Shown here: piece after piece, positions 14,754 to 21,824 of the stretch | How the letters are laid out: each line of letters opens with the position of its first letter | Position numbering within the stretch: the stretch's first letter is position 1 | DNA from: a virus | IMG/VR virus record: IMGVR_UViG_3300022874_000030 | Coordinates: 1-28,727 of that record | Direction: 5' to 3' (one strand) | Length of the DNA stretch: 28,727 nucleotides | Made by a program: the position numbers and the translations under genes | Notes under the pieces: generated by a model | Told to the model about the DNA's origin: nothing | Databases searched by the model: none | Seen by the model: the letters and a program-made list of their open reading frames with translations, nothing else

Positions 14754-15083
14754 ATGAGCATTAAGAATGCTGTTTTACCAGTACCTCTGACTTCTATTTT
14801 AAGTACGGCTGTTGGTGATGATTATTCTGCGATAAATCCTGATGGCTTACCGGAGTCATGTCATATTATTAGAATTATAAATGATGGATCATTTGCCGTA
14901 TCTGTAAGTTATAATGGCGTTACTGATCATGAATATGTTCCTGCTGGAGATTCGTTATTGATCTATGCAATGTTTGTAAAGGAAAGAGCTGCTTTTAGGA
15001 AGGGCACTGTTTTATACGTAAAAGGAACAACTGGTCAATCCGGAAGAATATATTTAAGTGGTTATTATCAAGCATATAATTAA
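14754..15083 (+). CDS. Small virion beta protein, family member 1 of 3 (109 aa)
   Basis: One of three related small proteins in this region. All share a core of a beta strand with an N residue, a turn 'S(Y/F)(N/D)GV.DHE(Y/F)VPA', and a final 'Y(V/A)(K/R)G...IY(L/V)SGY'-like strand. Here the core runs from CHIIRIINDGSFAVSVSYNG (about residue 36) to GRIYLSGYY. Likely a tail-fibre-associated or decorating beta-sandwich; no catalytic motif is visible. AAGGGAAG precedes the ATG. Confidence 0.65.
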   Translation: MSIKNAVLPVPLTSILSTAVGDDYSAINPDGLPESCHIIRIINDGSFAVSVSYNGVTDHEYVPAGDSLLIYAMFVKERAAFRKGTVLYVKGTTGQSGRIYLSGYYQAYN

Positions 15084-15092
15084 GAGATAGAT

Positions 15093-15410
15093 ATGCCTAA
15101 AACAAACGCATTATTACCAATCGAAATGTATCATTTTAGTGGGTGGGATTTAATTCCTGGAATATATCAGTCGGTTAGCGATCTTGGATTTGATTATAGT
15201 TGTAATTATATTAATATAAAAAATCGTTGTAAGAATGATATTTACATTAGTTTTGATGGTGTTAATGACCATGAATTTGTACGAGCTAATGATAGATTGG
15301 ATGTTTACACGTTGCCAAGATTTACCCATGGTGGATTTAGGAGGTATTCTAAAATATATGTTCGTGGTCCGATGAGTGTTGGGGTTATTTATGTAAGTGC
15401 TTATGGTTAG
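15093..15410 (+). CDS. Small virion beta protein, family member 2 of 3 (105 aa)
   Basis: Paralogue of the gene immediately upstream, starting nine bases after its stop. The shared core is CNYINIKNRCKNDIYISFDG, then VNDHEFVRANDRLDVYTL, then SKIYVRGPMSVGVIYVSAYG. The N-terminal part (LLPIEMYHFSGWDLIPGIYQ) differs from member 1. The tandem arrangement points to gene duplication within the tail cassette. Function as a virion beta-sandwich is inferred. Confidence 0.65.
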   Translation: MPKTNALLPIEMYHFSGWDLIPGIYQSVSDLGFDYSCNYINIKNRCKNDIYISFDGVNDHEFVRANDRLDVYTLPRFTHGGFRRYSKIYVRGPMSVGVIYVSAYG

Positions 15411-15448
15411 TCTGTTATTGTTTAATATTTTTATTGCAAAGGAAAGAA

Positions 15449-15727
15449 ATGACGAAAGATGTGAAGAAAGAAGAACCAAAGAACGTAGTAATGAAAGCAT
15501 CAACTTTAAATGAAATGGTTATTTCTATTGAAGGAAAAGAAGGCAGAACGTATAAATTTTCGATGCCTTTTTTTGCACCGCTTCCAGAGTGTTACGATGC
15601 AGGTGTTAATGTAATCAATGAAATTGCTCGTCTTTATAAAGAAGCAATTGAACTTGGTAAAAAGAAAGCTGAAGAAAAAGAAGCAGCTGAAACAAAAGAA
15701 GTATCTGAAGAAAAAAAAGATAACTAA
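15449..15727 (+). CDS. Small charged protein of the tail cassette, function unknown (92 aa)
   Basis: The ATG at 15449 has AAAGGAAAG just upstream; a TTG at 15434 in the same frame is less likely. The N-terminus is charged, the middle has a small domain (ISIEGKEGRTYKFSMPFFAPLPECYDAG), and the C-terminus is a charged coiled-coil-like helix (IARLYKEAIELGKKKAEEKE) ending in a Glu/Lys-rich disordered tail. No family is recognised. It lies between two members of the small beta family, so a role in fibre assembly (chaperone-like) is possible but unproven. Confidence 0.6.
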   Translation: MTKDVKKEEPKNVVMKASTLNEMVISIEGKEGRTYKFSMPFFAPLPECYDAGVNVINEIARLYKEAIELGKKKAEEKEAAETKEVSEEKKDN

Positions 15728-15733
15728 CTAATC

Positions 15734-15774
15734 TAATTTGGCTGTAGGTAATTGTAAAACTTGCAGCCAAATTA
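15734..15774 (+). other. 16-bp intergenic hairpin without T-run
   Basis: Bases 15734-15749 pair with 15759-15774 over 16 consecutive positions, two of them G-U, around the nine-base loop AATTGTAAA. A run of A follows instead of T, so it is not an intrinsic terminator for the plus strand. It ends seven bases before the GGAG of the next gene and may affect its translation or mark an RNA-cleavage site. Confidence 0.65.
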
Positions 15775-15790
15775 AAAAATGGAGTTTAAT

Positions 15791-16123
15791 ATGGCACGTT
15801 CAGTTACTGAAAGAATGGAATTCGAAGCAATCCGCGAACTTGGTTTTGCAGCTATAACTAATGTTTATAGCGGTGTTGGACTGCCACTTGAACATCCAGC
15901 CCGTGTTGTTGAGTTTCAAAATTTAACAAATGAAATTATTTATTTTTCTATTGGTGGTGTTGAAGACAATATATTGATTCCGCCAAATGGCTTTTTTTTA
16001 TTGGATGGAAAAACAAATAATTTCTATCTTGCAGAAGGCGATAGAATTTATGCAAGACGTTATGGCGATGCACCAACCGAAGGATTAGTTGTAGTTACTG
16101 TAATTTATGGAACAGCTGAATAA
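15791..16123 (+). CDS. Small virion beta protein, family member 3 of 3 (110 aa)
   Basis: Start chosen at the ATG at 15791, which has GGAG (15781-15784) six bases upstream; the in-frame ATG at 15779 overlaps that site. The core RVVEFQNLTNEIIYFSIGGV, then EDNILIPPNGFFLLDG, then GDRIYARRYGDAP ... VVVTVIYG follows the same pattern as the two genes at 14754 and 15093. The N-terminal 35 residues are helical (ERMEFEAIRELGFAAI). Likely a tail-associated beta-sandwich placed just before the large spike. Confidence 0.65.
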   Translation: MARSVTERMEFEAIRELGFAAITNVYSGVGLPLEHPARVVEFQNLTNEIIYFSIGGVEDNILIPPNGFFLLDGKTNNFYLAEGDRIYARRYGDAPTEGLVVVTVIYGTAE

Positions 16124-16138
16124 TTTTAGGAGCACGAT

Positions 16139-19100
16139 ATGAGTCAAGCTGGTCAATTTTACCAAAAAACACTGGTATCAACTTTAACTGGTGATATAGG
16201 CGGAGCGGTAGGGCCAGTTGCTGGCAATATCGATTTTATTGGTTCTTATGGAATAACAGTAGATGGTTTTCCTTTAGTAAATAGATTAATAATTAATTCT
16301 GAATTGGTATCAAGTTGGTTTACAACAGATGTCGGTACAGCTAGACCGGCTGCAGGAATTATAAATATTCTTGGTGGAATTAATATAAATTCAGAAGGTG
16401 CTGGAAATTCAGTTACCTTAAATCTAGACGATGTGATTACGCTTACAACTGTTAATGCAACAACTATAAATGCAACCGATGTTGTTGCAACCACATTTAC
16501 TACAGATAATTTAGCAGAAGGTATAACAATTAATGGTAATACTATTTCTGCAGATGGTACTGATCTAATTATAGATATTAATATTGATGCTAAGGGGACT
16601 GGAGATGTTGTCATCAACAGCCTTACGGCAACTATTTTCAATACTCCATATCTAGATACTATTACTGTTGCTAAATCTGGTGGAGATTACACAACGATTC
16701 AAGATGCTGTCACAGTTGCTGTAGATGGTGATACTATTCTTGTTTTTCCTGGAATTTATACTGAAACAGTTACACATGTTGAAAATAACGTAACTCTAAT
16801 CGCACAAGGTAAGCCTACAAATTGTATTATTACGCAGGCTGATGCAAATGTTATTGACTTTGCAACATTTAATGAAATTCAATACAAAGGTTTTGGTATT
16901 TCTTGTACTGCAGCAACAACAGCTATATGGACAGTTGAAGGCACTACTGGTTCATGCTCGTTCAAGGAATGTCAGTTATATATGACTACTGCTGCCGATA
17001 TAGCAGCTGTAGCGCAACCAGGTATTGGTAGAGTAGCTGGAGCTGGAAAGTTAATTGTTATTCTTGGAAAAGCAGGTTATTACCATACTGGTGATGGTGG
17101 CGCTACAGCTCAAAAGGCAGCATTTTCGGTTGCCGATGGTGGATTAGTAGATTTACAGTTTATTGATGACCTTGTGGTTAGTAATAGTGGAACTGCCCTA
17201 GGGAGTGCTGTTGGAATTGATACAGCGTCTACTGGTAACTTTCTTGTAAATGATTGTCATATTGAAATTACAGATCCAAATGCTACTATTGTAGTTGGAC
17301 TAGCGTATCTAGGTGGAACTGGTATTGAACATGAATATTTTAGAAATGAAATACATGTTAATGCGACTAACAACATAGGTTATGGATTTTTTAGTGCTGA
17401 CACAGCAACAACAACTAGATTTTTCTTTAATCATATCCATGTAGAAGACGTAGCAGGAACAAGTCATTCATATCATGTTGGAGCTGGGGCAACTGTTATT
17501 TCAAGTCTTAATGATATTGTTGCTGCGGATGGCCCTAATATTGATGCTGCTGGCTTATTATATCAAATAGATAAACCAATTCGTGGAGATTTCATTTGCA
17601 GTGGGCCTACGGCTGACGGAACAAGAAATTTAACTGTTGCTAATACGGATAATACAGCAACCGTGTCGAGCTCGGCTGTAAATATATCTGTTGGTGGAGC
17701 AACTTCAACTGGTGATCCATATACAAATTACTTAGTTACAGGCGCTGGAACATATTCTATTGGTATTGATAATTCAGACAGTGATAACTTTAAGATTACT
17801 ACTGGAGCAACTCCTTCAGCAGGAACAGACTTGTTCACCATGTCGGATATTGGTGTTATTACTTTAAATAATGATCTTGACGTAACAGAAGGTGGAACTG
17901 GAGTAGGTACTTTTACAGACCACGGAATCTTGATCGGTAACACAATAAATGACATAACAGCTACAGCCGAAGGTTCTACTGGAACAATTTTAACGGGCGT
18001 TACCGGAGATGAACCAGTATGGACAACGGCTACATATCCAGCAACAGCTGCAATGGGAACGATTCTAGTTGCTTCTGGGGCAAATGTAATTACTACGCTG
18101 GCTCCAGATACGGCTGGTTACGTTTTAATAGATGGTGGTGCTGGGGTAGCCCCTTCTTGGGGTACTGATATTAGTGGAATAACTAGTATTACAATGGCCG
18201 ATAACGGAAGCATTCAAACAACGACAACTGACACAGATACAATGCTTATACAGGGATACGACGTTGACGGAACAGCATATGTGCCTTTCATTACTATTAC
18301 CAATGCCGATGATCCTACTTGTGATTTAAACACCGGTGTAACTATCGGTACTAAGTATATATATAGAGCTGACGGCACAGACGTTCCAGTAGCAGATGGT
18401 GGTACAGGAGCAAGCTCTCTTACAGATCACGGTGTTCTTGTTGGTTCAGATACTGCAGCAATAGACGCATTAGCTGTTGGAACAGACGGACAGGTTTTAG
18501 TTGGTGATAGCGCAAATGACCCAGTATTTGCATCTATAGCGTCTACTGATGGATCTATTACAATTACTGGAGGCGCAGGTACATTAGACATTGAAGGAAC
18601 GGCAGCTGGTGAAGCTCAAGTTGGCGTTGTAGAACTTGCTACAGACGCTGAAGCTATTGCAGGAACAGCATCAACAGTAATAAACTGTACTAGCTTAAAA
18701 GCAAAGCTTGGAGCTCAAACCTCTCACGGTTTACCTTATGGTGCTGCTACAACTGGAGCTATAGCATGGACAGCAGAACCAACAGATGGACAATTATTAA
18801 TGGGTGATACTGGAGCTATACCTCAACTAGGAACTTTAACTGCAGGAACTGGAATTACAGTAACAAATGCAGCTCATTCAGTAACAGTTGCGTCAACTGG
18901 AACAACGGTTAAAAATGAAACTGGAACAACGTACACTTTTGTTCTAACTGATGCCGGGAAACATATTACTCTTACGAATGGAGCTGCTATAGCGGCAACT
19001 GTTCCAACGAATGCTTCTGTCGCATTCCCAATAGGTACTATCATAAGCTTTTCCCAGGGAGGAGCTGGCCAAGTAACATTATCTGGAGCTACTCCACCAA

Positions 19101-19210
19101 CATTACAATCTGCTGATTCTGCGTTAACCACTGTAAAAATTTATAGCGGTGGATGCATGATTAAAATCTTGACAGATACGTGGCGTATTTTCGGAGATAT
19201 GGAAGCCTAG
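16139..19210 (+). CDS. Large tail spike/fibre with pectin-lyase-like beta-helix (1023 aa)
   Basis: Likely the main receptor-binding or surface-degrading spike. Residues about 1-170 are a repetitive anchor and shaft. Residues about 175-460 open with ITVAKSGGDYTTIQDAVTVA, DGDTILVFPGIYTETV and NVTLIAQGKP, the hallmark start of pectin-lyase/pectinesterase-like right-handed beta-helices. Residues about 575-820 carry modules of the type 'VTEGGTG....TDHG(I/V)L(I/V)G', at least two copies. The C-terminus (TYTFVLTDAGKHITLTNG ... MIKILTDTWRIFGDMEA) resembles a common fibre tip. No catalytic residues can be assigned, so it may be a binding protein rather than a depolymerase. AGGAG lies before the ATG. 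Confidence 0.75.
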   Translation: MSQAGQFYQKTLVSTLTGDIGGAVGPVAGNIDFIGSYGITVDGFPLVNRLIINSELVSSWFTTDVGTARPAAGIINILGGININSEGAGNSVTLNLDDVITLTTVNATTINATDVVATTFTTDNLAEGITINGNTISADGTDLIIDINIDAKGTGDVVINSLTATIFNTPYLDTITVAKSGGDYTTIQDAVTVAVDGDTILVFPGIYTETVTHVENNVTLIAQGKPTNCIITQADANVIDFATFNEIQYKGFGISCTAATTAIWTVEGTTGSCSFKECQLYMTTAADIAAVAQPGIGRVAGAGKLIVILGKAGYYHTGDGGATAQKAAFSVADGGLVDLQFIDDLVVSNSGTALGSAVGIDTASTGNFLVNDCHIEITDPNATIVVGLAYLGGTGIEHEYFRNEIHVNATNNIGYGFFSADTATTTRFFFNHIHVEDVAGTSHSYHVGAGATVISSLNDIVAADGPNIDAAGLLYQIDKPIRGDFICSGPTADGTRNLTVANTDNTATVSSSAVNISVGGATSTGDPYTNYLVTGAGTYSIGIDNSDSDNFKITTGATPSAGTDLFTMSDIGVITLNNDLDVTEGGTGVGTFTDHGILIGNTINDITATAEGSTGTILTGVTGDEPVWTTATYPATAAMGTILVASGANVITTLAPDTAGYVLIDGGAGVAPSWGTDISGITSITMADNGSIQTTTTDTDTMLIQGYDVDGTAYVPFITITNADDPTCDLNTGVTIGTKYIYRADGTDVPVADGGTGASSLTDHGVLVGSDTAAIDALAVGTDGQVLVGDSANDPVFASIASTDGSITITGGAGTLDIEGTAAGEAQVGVVELATDAEAIAGTASTVINCTSLKAKLGAQTSHGLPYGAATTGAIAWTAEPTDGQLLMGDTGAIPQLGTLTAGTGITVTNAAHSVTVASTGTTVKNETGTTYTFVLTDAGKHITLTNGAAIAATVPTNASVAFPIGTIISFSQGGAGQVTLSGATPPTLQSADSALTTVKIYSGGCMIKILTDTWRIFGDMEA

Positions 19211-19240
19211 CGTAAATAGATGGATCTGTAACGATGGTTT

Positions 19241-19249
19241 TGTTATAAT
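19241..19249 (+). promoter_or_regulatory. Extended -10 promoter for the rightward HNH gene
   Basis: TGTTATAAT is a perfect extended -10 element (TGnTATAAT). No good -35 box lies upstream (TGGATC at 17 bases). The transcript would start near 19256, only about a dozen bases before the ATG at 19268, just enough for AAAGGA (19257-19262). Confidence 0.55.
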
Positions 19250-19267
19250 TACAATGAAAGGATCATT

Positions 19268-19921
19268 ATGAAAACATGCAAAGATTGTAAAATAACAAAA
19301 CCACTATGCGATTTTTATGTAAATGGAAGAAATAAGAAAACAGGTAAGCTGTGGTATCATTGTAGGTGTATTGAGTGTCATAATTTAAAATTTAGACCTA
19401 GAACTGGAGTAATAAGTTCAACTAGGTTTAAAAAAGGCCATATTCCTATGTCTAAAAAAATAGAAGGCGGAAGACATAGCTTAATGCATAAAGAATGGAT
19501 ATCGATGGTCTTTGAAAGAGATTTGTATATATGTCAAGAATGTTTTTCTACAGAGAATCTAGACGCTCATCATATTAAGTCATGGAATCATTATCCAGAT
19601 TTAAGATTTAAATTAAACAATGGTTTGACGTTGTGTAAGTCGTGTCATTCAAAACTTCATCTTAAAGATAAAAAATGCTTCCATAAAGGAAATATTCCTT
19701 GGAATAAGGGAACTGTTGGAATTATGGTTGCGTGGAACAAGGGTATAAGTGCAACGCTTGAAGCAAGAGCAAAAATGCGTGGGAAAAGGAAAAATTTTAT
19801 TCCATGGAACAAAGGACTAATAGGAATGGTGAAGATTAGTTTAGAAACAAAAAATAAAATGAGTAAAGCACATAAAGGTTTAAAATATAAAAAAAGAACT
19901 TTTAAAAGATTGGAAGCATAA
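19268..19921 (+). CDS. Free-standing HNH homing endonuclease with NUMOD3-like repeats (217 aa)
   Basis: A mobile DNA endonuclease. The N-terminus is a four-cysteine zinc module (C4, C7, C34, C37). Residues 84-131 form the HNH domain: RDLYICQEC, DAHHIKSWNHYPDL, then NNGLTLCKSCHSKLH, with paired cysteines at 89/92 and 123/126 and the histidine pair 101/102. The C-terminal third has repeated PWNKG/AWNKG motifs (144-182) and SLETKNKMSKAHKG, a NUMOD3-type DNA-binding repeat of homing endonucleases. It is inserted between two tail genes, has its own extended -10 promoter, and its stop overlaps the next ATG (TAATG), so it can be translated in tandem with the propeller gene. Confidence 0.9.
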   Translation: MKTCKDCKITKPLCDFYVNGRNKKTGKLWYHCRCIECHNLKFRPRTGVISSTRFKKGHIPMSKKIEGGRHSLMHKEWISMVFERDLYICQECFSTENLDAHHIKSWNHYPDLRFKLNNGLTLCKSCHSKLHLKDKKCFHKGNIPWNKGTVGIMVAWNKGISATLEARAKMRGKRKNFIPWNKGLIGMVKISLETKNKMSKAHKGLKYKKRTFKRLEA

Positions 19922-20877
19922 TGATAGGTTTAATGGGGTTAGTATGTAAAAGGACTCGGGGTCCTGATGGAGAACCTGTAACATGGACACAAAGATCTGC
20001 TGTTGCTAGTGGAAAAAATATTACAAAGATTGCAACAGATAGCAGCACATATTTTACACTATGTGGATCAGATGGATTATTAGGTACAGCAACTTCACCA
20101 GCAAGTGATTCTTGGACATCAAGAACAAGTGGATTTTCAACAGATGAAGTTTATGGTATTGCGTATGGTAATAGTACATGGGCCATTGGTGGATCATCTG
20201 GAAAAATTTCAAGCGCCACTGATCCAACTAGTACGTGGACGGCTAGAACTAGTGGTTTTGGGGCACATGTTGTTTATGATATTGCATCTGATAATGGTAG
20301 TTATTTTTGTGCTGCTGGAGATATTGGAAATATGTCAAGTACTACCGATGCAGCTAGTACGTGGACAGCCAGAACTAGTGGTTTTGGTACAAGTGATCAT
20401 TGGGCTGTTGTATATGGAAATAGTATATGGGTAGTAACTGGAGCAGATGGAAAACTGGCTACAGCTACTTCACCTAGTGGAACGTGGACTTTGAGAACAA
20501 GTTCTTTTACATCTATTATTATACGTGGAATGGGATATGGAAATAGTCTTTTTGTTGCTGGTGGAGCTACTGGAAAAATGGCAACGGCTAGTGATCCAAC
20601 TGGCACGTGGACTCAAAGAACAAGCGGATTAACATCATCACAATATTGTTTTGATGTTAATTATGGTGCTGGATCTTGGGTTTTATGTGGTGGACAATGG
20701 AATATTTCAGATCATTTAGCAACGTCTACAGATCCAACAACTGGTTCAGATGGTTGGACTACAAGAACATCTAATTTTACTGATGGTGGGGCGTGTTTAA
20801 ATGCGGCTTACGGATTTAGTTATTGGGTTCTTGTAGGCCAACGTGAAGATTTATCTTCTGCAGTACCTGGAATATAA
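19921..20877 (+). CDS. Beta-propeller-like tail or receptor-binding protein (318 aa)
   Basis: About six imperfect repeats of roughly 45 residues run through the protein. Each has a core 'GTWT.RTSGF' (for example SDSWTSRTSGF, STWTARTSGFG twice, GTWTLRTSSFT, GTWTQRTSGLT, GWTTRTSNFT) followed by 'v.YGn..wv..G..GK.atatdP'. This is the signature of a six-bladed beta-propeller of YCF48/kelch-like type and fits a host-contact protein. The ATG at 19921 overlaps the HNH stop, with GGAAG just inside the HNH gene; an ATG at 19933 with AGG upstream is an alternative. The 5' end may originally have lain closer to the spike gene before the HNH insertion. Confidence 0.65.
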   Translation: MIGLMGLVCKRTRGPDGEPVTWTQRSAVASGKNITKIATDSSTYFTLCGSDGLLGTATSPASDSWTSRTSGFSTDEVYGIAYGNSTWAIGGSSGKISSATDPTSTWTARTSGFGAHVVYDIASDNGSYFCAAGDIGNMSSTTDAASTWTARTSGFGTSDHWAVVYGNSIWVVTGADGKLATATSPSGTWTLRTSSFTSIIIRGMGYGNSLFVAGGATGKMATASDPTGTWTQRTSGLTSSQYCFDVNYGAGSWVLCGGQWNISDHLATSTDPTTGSDGWTTRTSNFTDGGACLNAAYGFSYWVLVGQREDLSSAVPGI

Positions 20878-20930
20878 AAATTAATAATAATTTTGGTGTA
20901 TAGGTAAAATAACAAAAAAAAGGAAAAAAG

Positions 20931-21353
20931 ATGGCTTTCAAGACAGAAAAAGCAACAGCACTTAAAGGCTCAATTGATATCTTTAAAGTAAATAAAAAAG
21001 TAAGCGATGATCAAGTAACAGCATTTGAACAAATGTTAAAAAATGATATTGGTGAATATCCATTTCATCTTATTACAGAACAAGGTGAAGCAGACGAAGC
21101 GGGATTGTGCTCATTCAAAGAATTATCATGGTTTTTCTTTCATGGCCCACTTCCAAAGGGCTATGAAGCTGGTTGGCATTTAGTAGTAAGAAGCTTTAAA
21201 TCTAAGTTAGAAGACTATGGAAATGAATCTTTATACACAGATGCAGTAGCAATTAAACTTTTACTAACGCCTATTATTACTCAAAACGCTGCAATTGCTA
21301 AGTTTGATGATTTCTTAGATGCATTTAAGGCAGTTGTAGATAAATCAATCTAA
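20931..21353 (+). CDS. Late-region protein of unknown function (140 aa)
   Basis: A soluble 140-residue protein preceded by an AAAAAAAGG site. It has an N-terminal helix (VSDDQVTAFEQMLKNDI), a central beta part with tryptophan and aromatic residues (FKELSWFFFHGPLPKGYEAGWHLVVRSFK) and a C-terminal helix (FDDFLDAFKAVVDKSI). I recognise no family. It is next to last in the rightward operon and follows a propeller protein, so a tail-associated or assembly role is possible. Confidence 0.6.
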   Translation: MAFKTEKATALKGSIDIFKVNKKVSDDQVTAFEQMLKNDIGEYPFHLITEQGEADEAGLCSFKELSWFFFHGPLPKGYEAGWHLVVRSFKSKLEDYGNESLYTDAVAIKLLLTPIITQNAAIAKFDDFLDAFKAVVDKSI

Positions 21354-21363
21354 AGGATAAATA

Positions 21364-21585
21364 ATGGCAACAGAAGTTAATGGTCGCTTTCCCCTAGCAT
21401 ACTTGGGTGTAAGCGCGCGTAATCCATCAAGTGTGTTTAAGCATACGGTTGCACCAACTTCAGCTGATTATAAGAATTTTCATGTAGGTGCAGTTTGGAT
21501 TTACAATGACAAAGAAGGAACTACAGAAGTTTACATGCTAGTTGATAAATCATTAGGTGTATCTACTTGGTTGAAACTGGGATAA
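21364..21585 (+). CDS. Small tail protein, last gene of the rightward operon (73 aa)
   Basis: A 73-residue beta-rich protein. Its C-terminal half (GAVWIYNDKEGTTEVYMLVD ... VSTWLKLG) has the pattern 'G.iW......(t)..y.l.....g.s.W..l' also found near the N-terminus of the fibre at 12448. This is common in phage fibre and decoration proteins. AAGGAT precedes the ATG. It is followed by two intrinsic terminators and is the end of the late transcription unit. Confidence 0.65.
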   Translation: MATEVNGRFPLAYLGVSARNPSSVFKHTVAPTSADYKNFHVGAVWIYNDKEGTTEVYMLVDKSLGVSTWLKLG

Positions 21586-21612
21586 AAACGTCTTCTTCAT
21601 ATCTCCTTTTGT

Positions 21613-21651
21613 GTCGCCCTGGTTACTACTACGCTGGGGCGACTTTTTTTT
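21613..21651 (+). terminator. Strong terminator ending the late operon
   Basis: GTCGCCC (21613-21619) pairs perfectly with GGGCGAC (21637-21643), and eight T residues follow directly (21644-21651). The loop is 17 bases. It lies 28 bases after the last rightward gene. Confidence 0.9.
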
Positions 21652-21731
21652 ATCTAAATTGTGTTATAAAATATAATTATATATGGTTAAAGAAATTCCT
21701 TTCTCCTGTGGGTTGCATTATTGTGTAGCTA

Positions 21732-21764
21732 GGCCGTATCGCTTTCCTCGATGCGGCCGTTTTT
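21732..21764 (+). terminator. Second rightward terminator
   Basis: GGCCGTATCG (21732-21741) pairs with CGATGCGGCC (21749-21758), ten pairs with one G-U, around CTTTCCT, followed by GTTTTT. It backs up the first terminator and protects the convergent terL gene from antisense transcription. Confidence 0.85.
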
Positions 21765-21772
21765 ATGAAGAA

Positions 21773-21802
21773 GTTTCTAAAGAAACAAGTTTCTTTAGAA
21801 AC
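21773..21802. terminator. 14-bp perfect inverted repeat after terL (possible leftward terminator)
   Basis: GTTTCTAAAGAAAC (21773-21786) and GTTTCTTTAGAAAC (21789-21802) are perfect inverted copies two bases apart; each arm is itself nearly palindromic. On the minus strand it is followed by TTCTTC, so it could be a leftward terminator for the terL operon, but the T-tract is poor. Confidence 0.5.
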
Positions 21803-21824
21803 CAGCTTTCTAGAAGCCAGCTTT
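21794..21824 (-). repeat. Tandem 15-bp repeat duplicating the terL end (KAGF-stop)
   Basis: Read on the minus strand, the last terL codons AAAGCTGGCTTCTAG are followed directly by AAAGCTGGTTTCTAA: the KAGF-stop block is present twice, in frame, with TAG and then TAA. Two bases differ. Confidence 0.8.

Noticed and set aside
19211-19925. Group I intron around the HNH gene at 19268
   Set aside because: There is no split gene: the spike ends with a stop at 19210 and the propeller starts at 19921, and no P, Q, R, S core elements are apparent.
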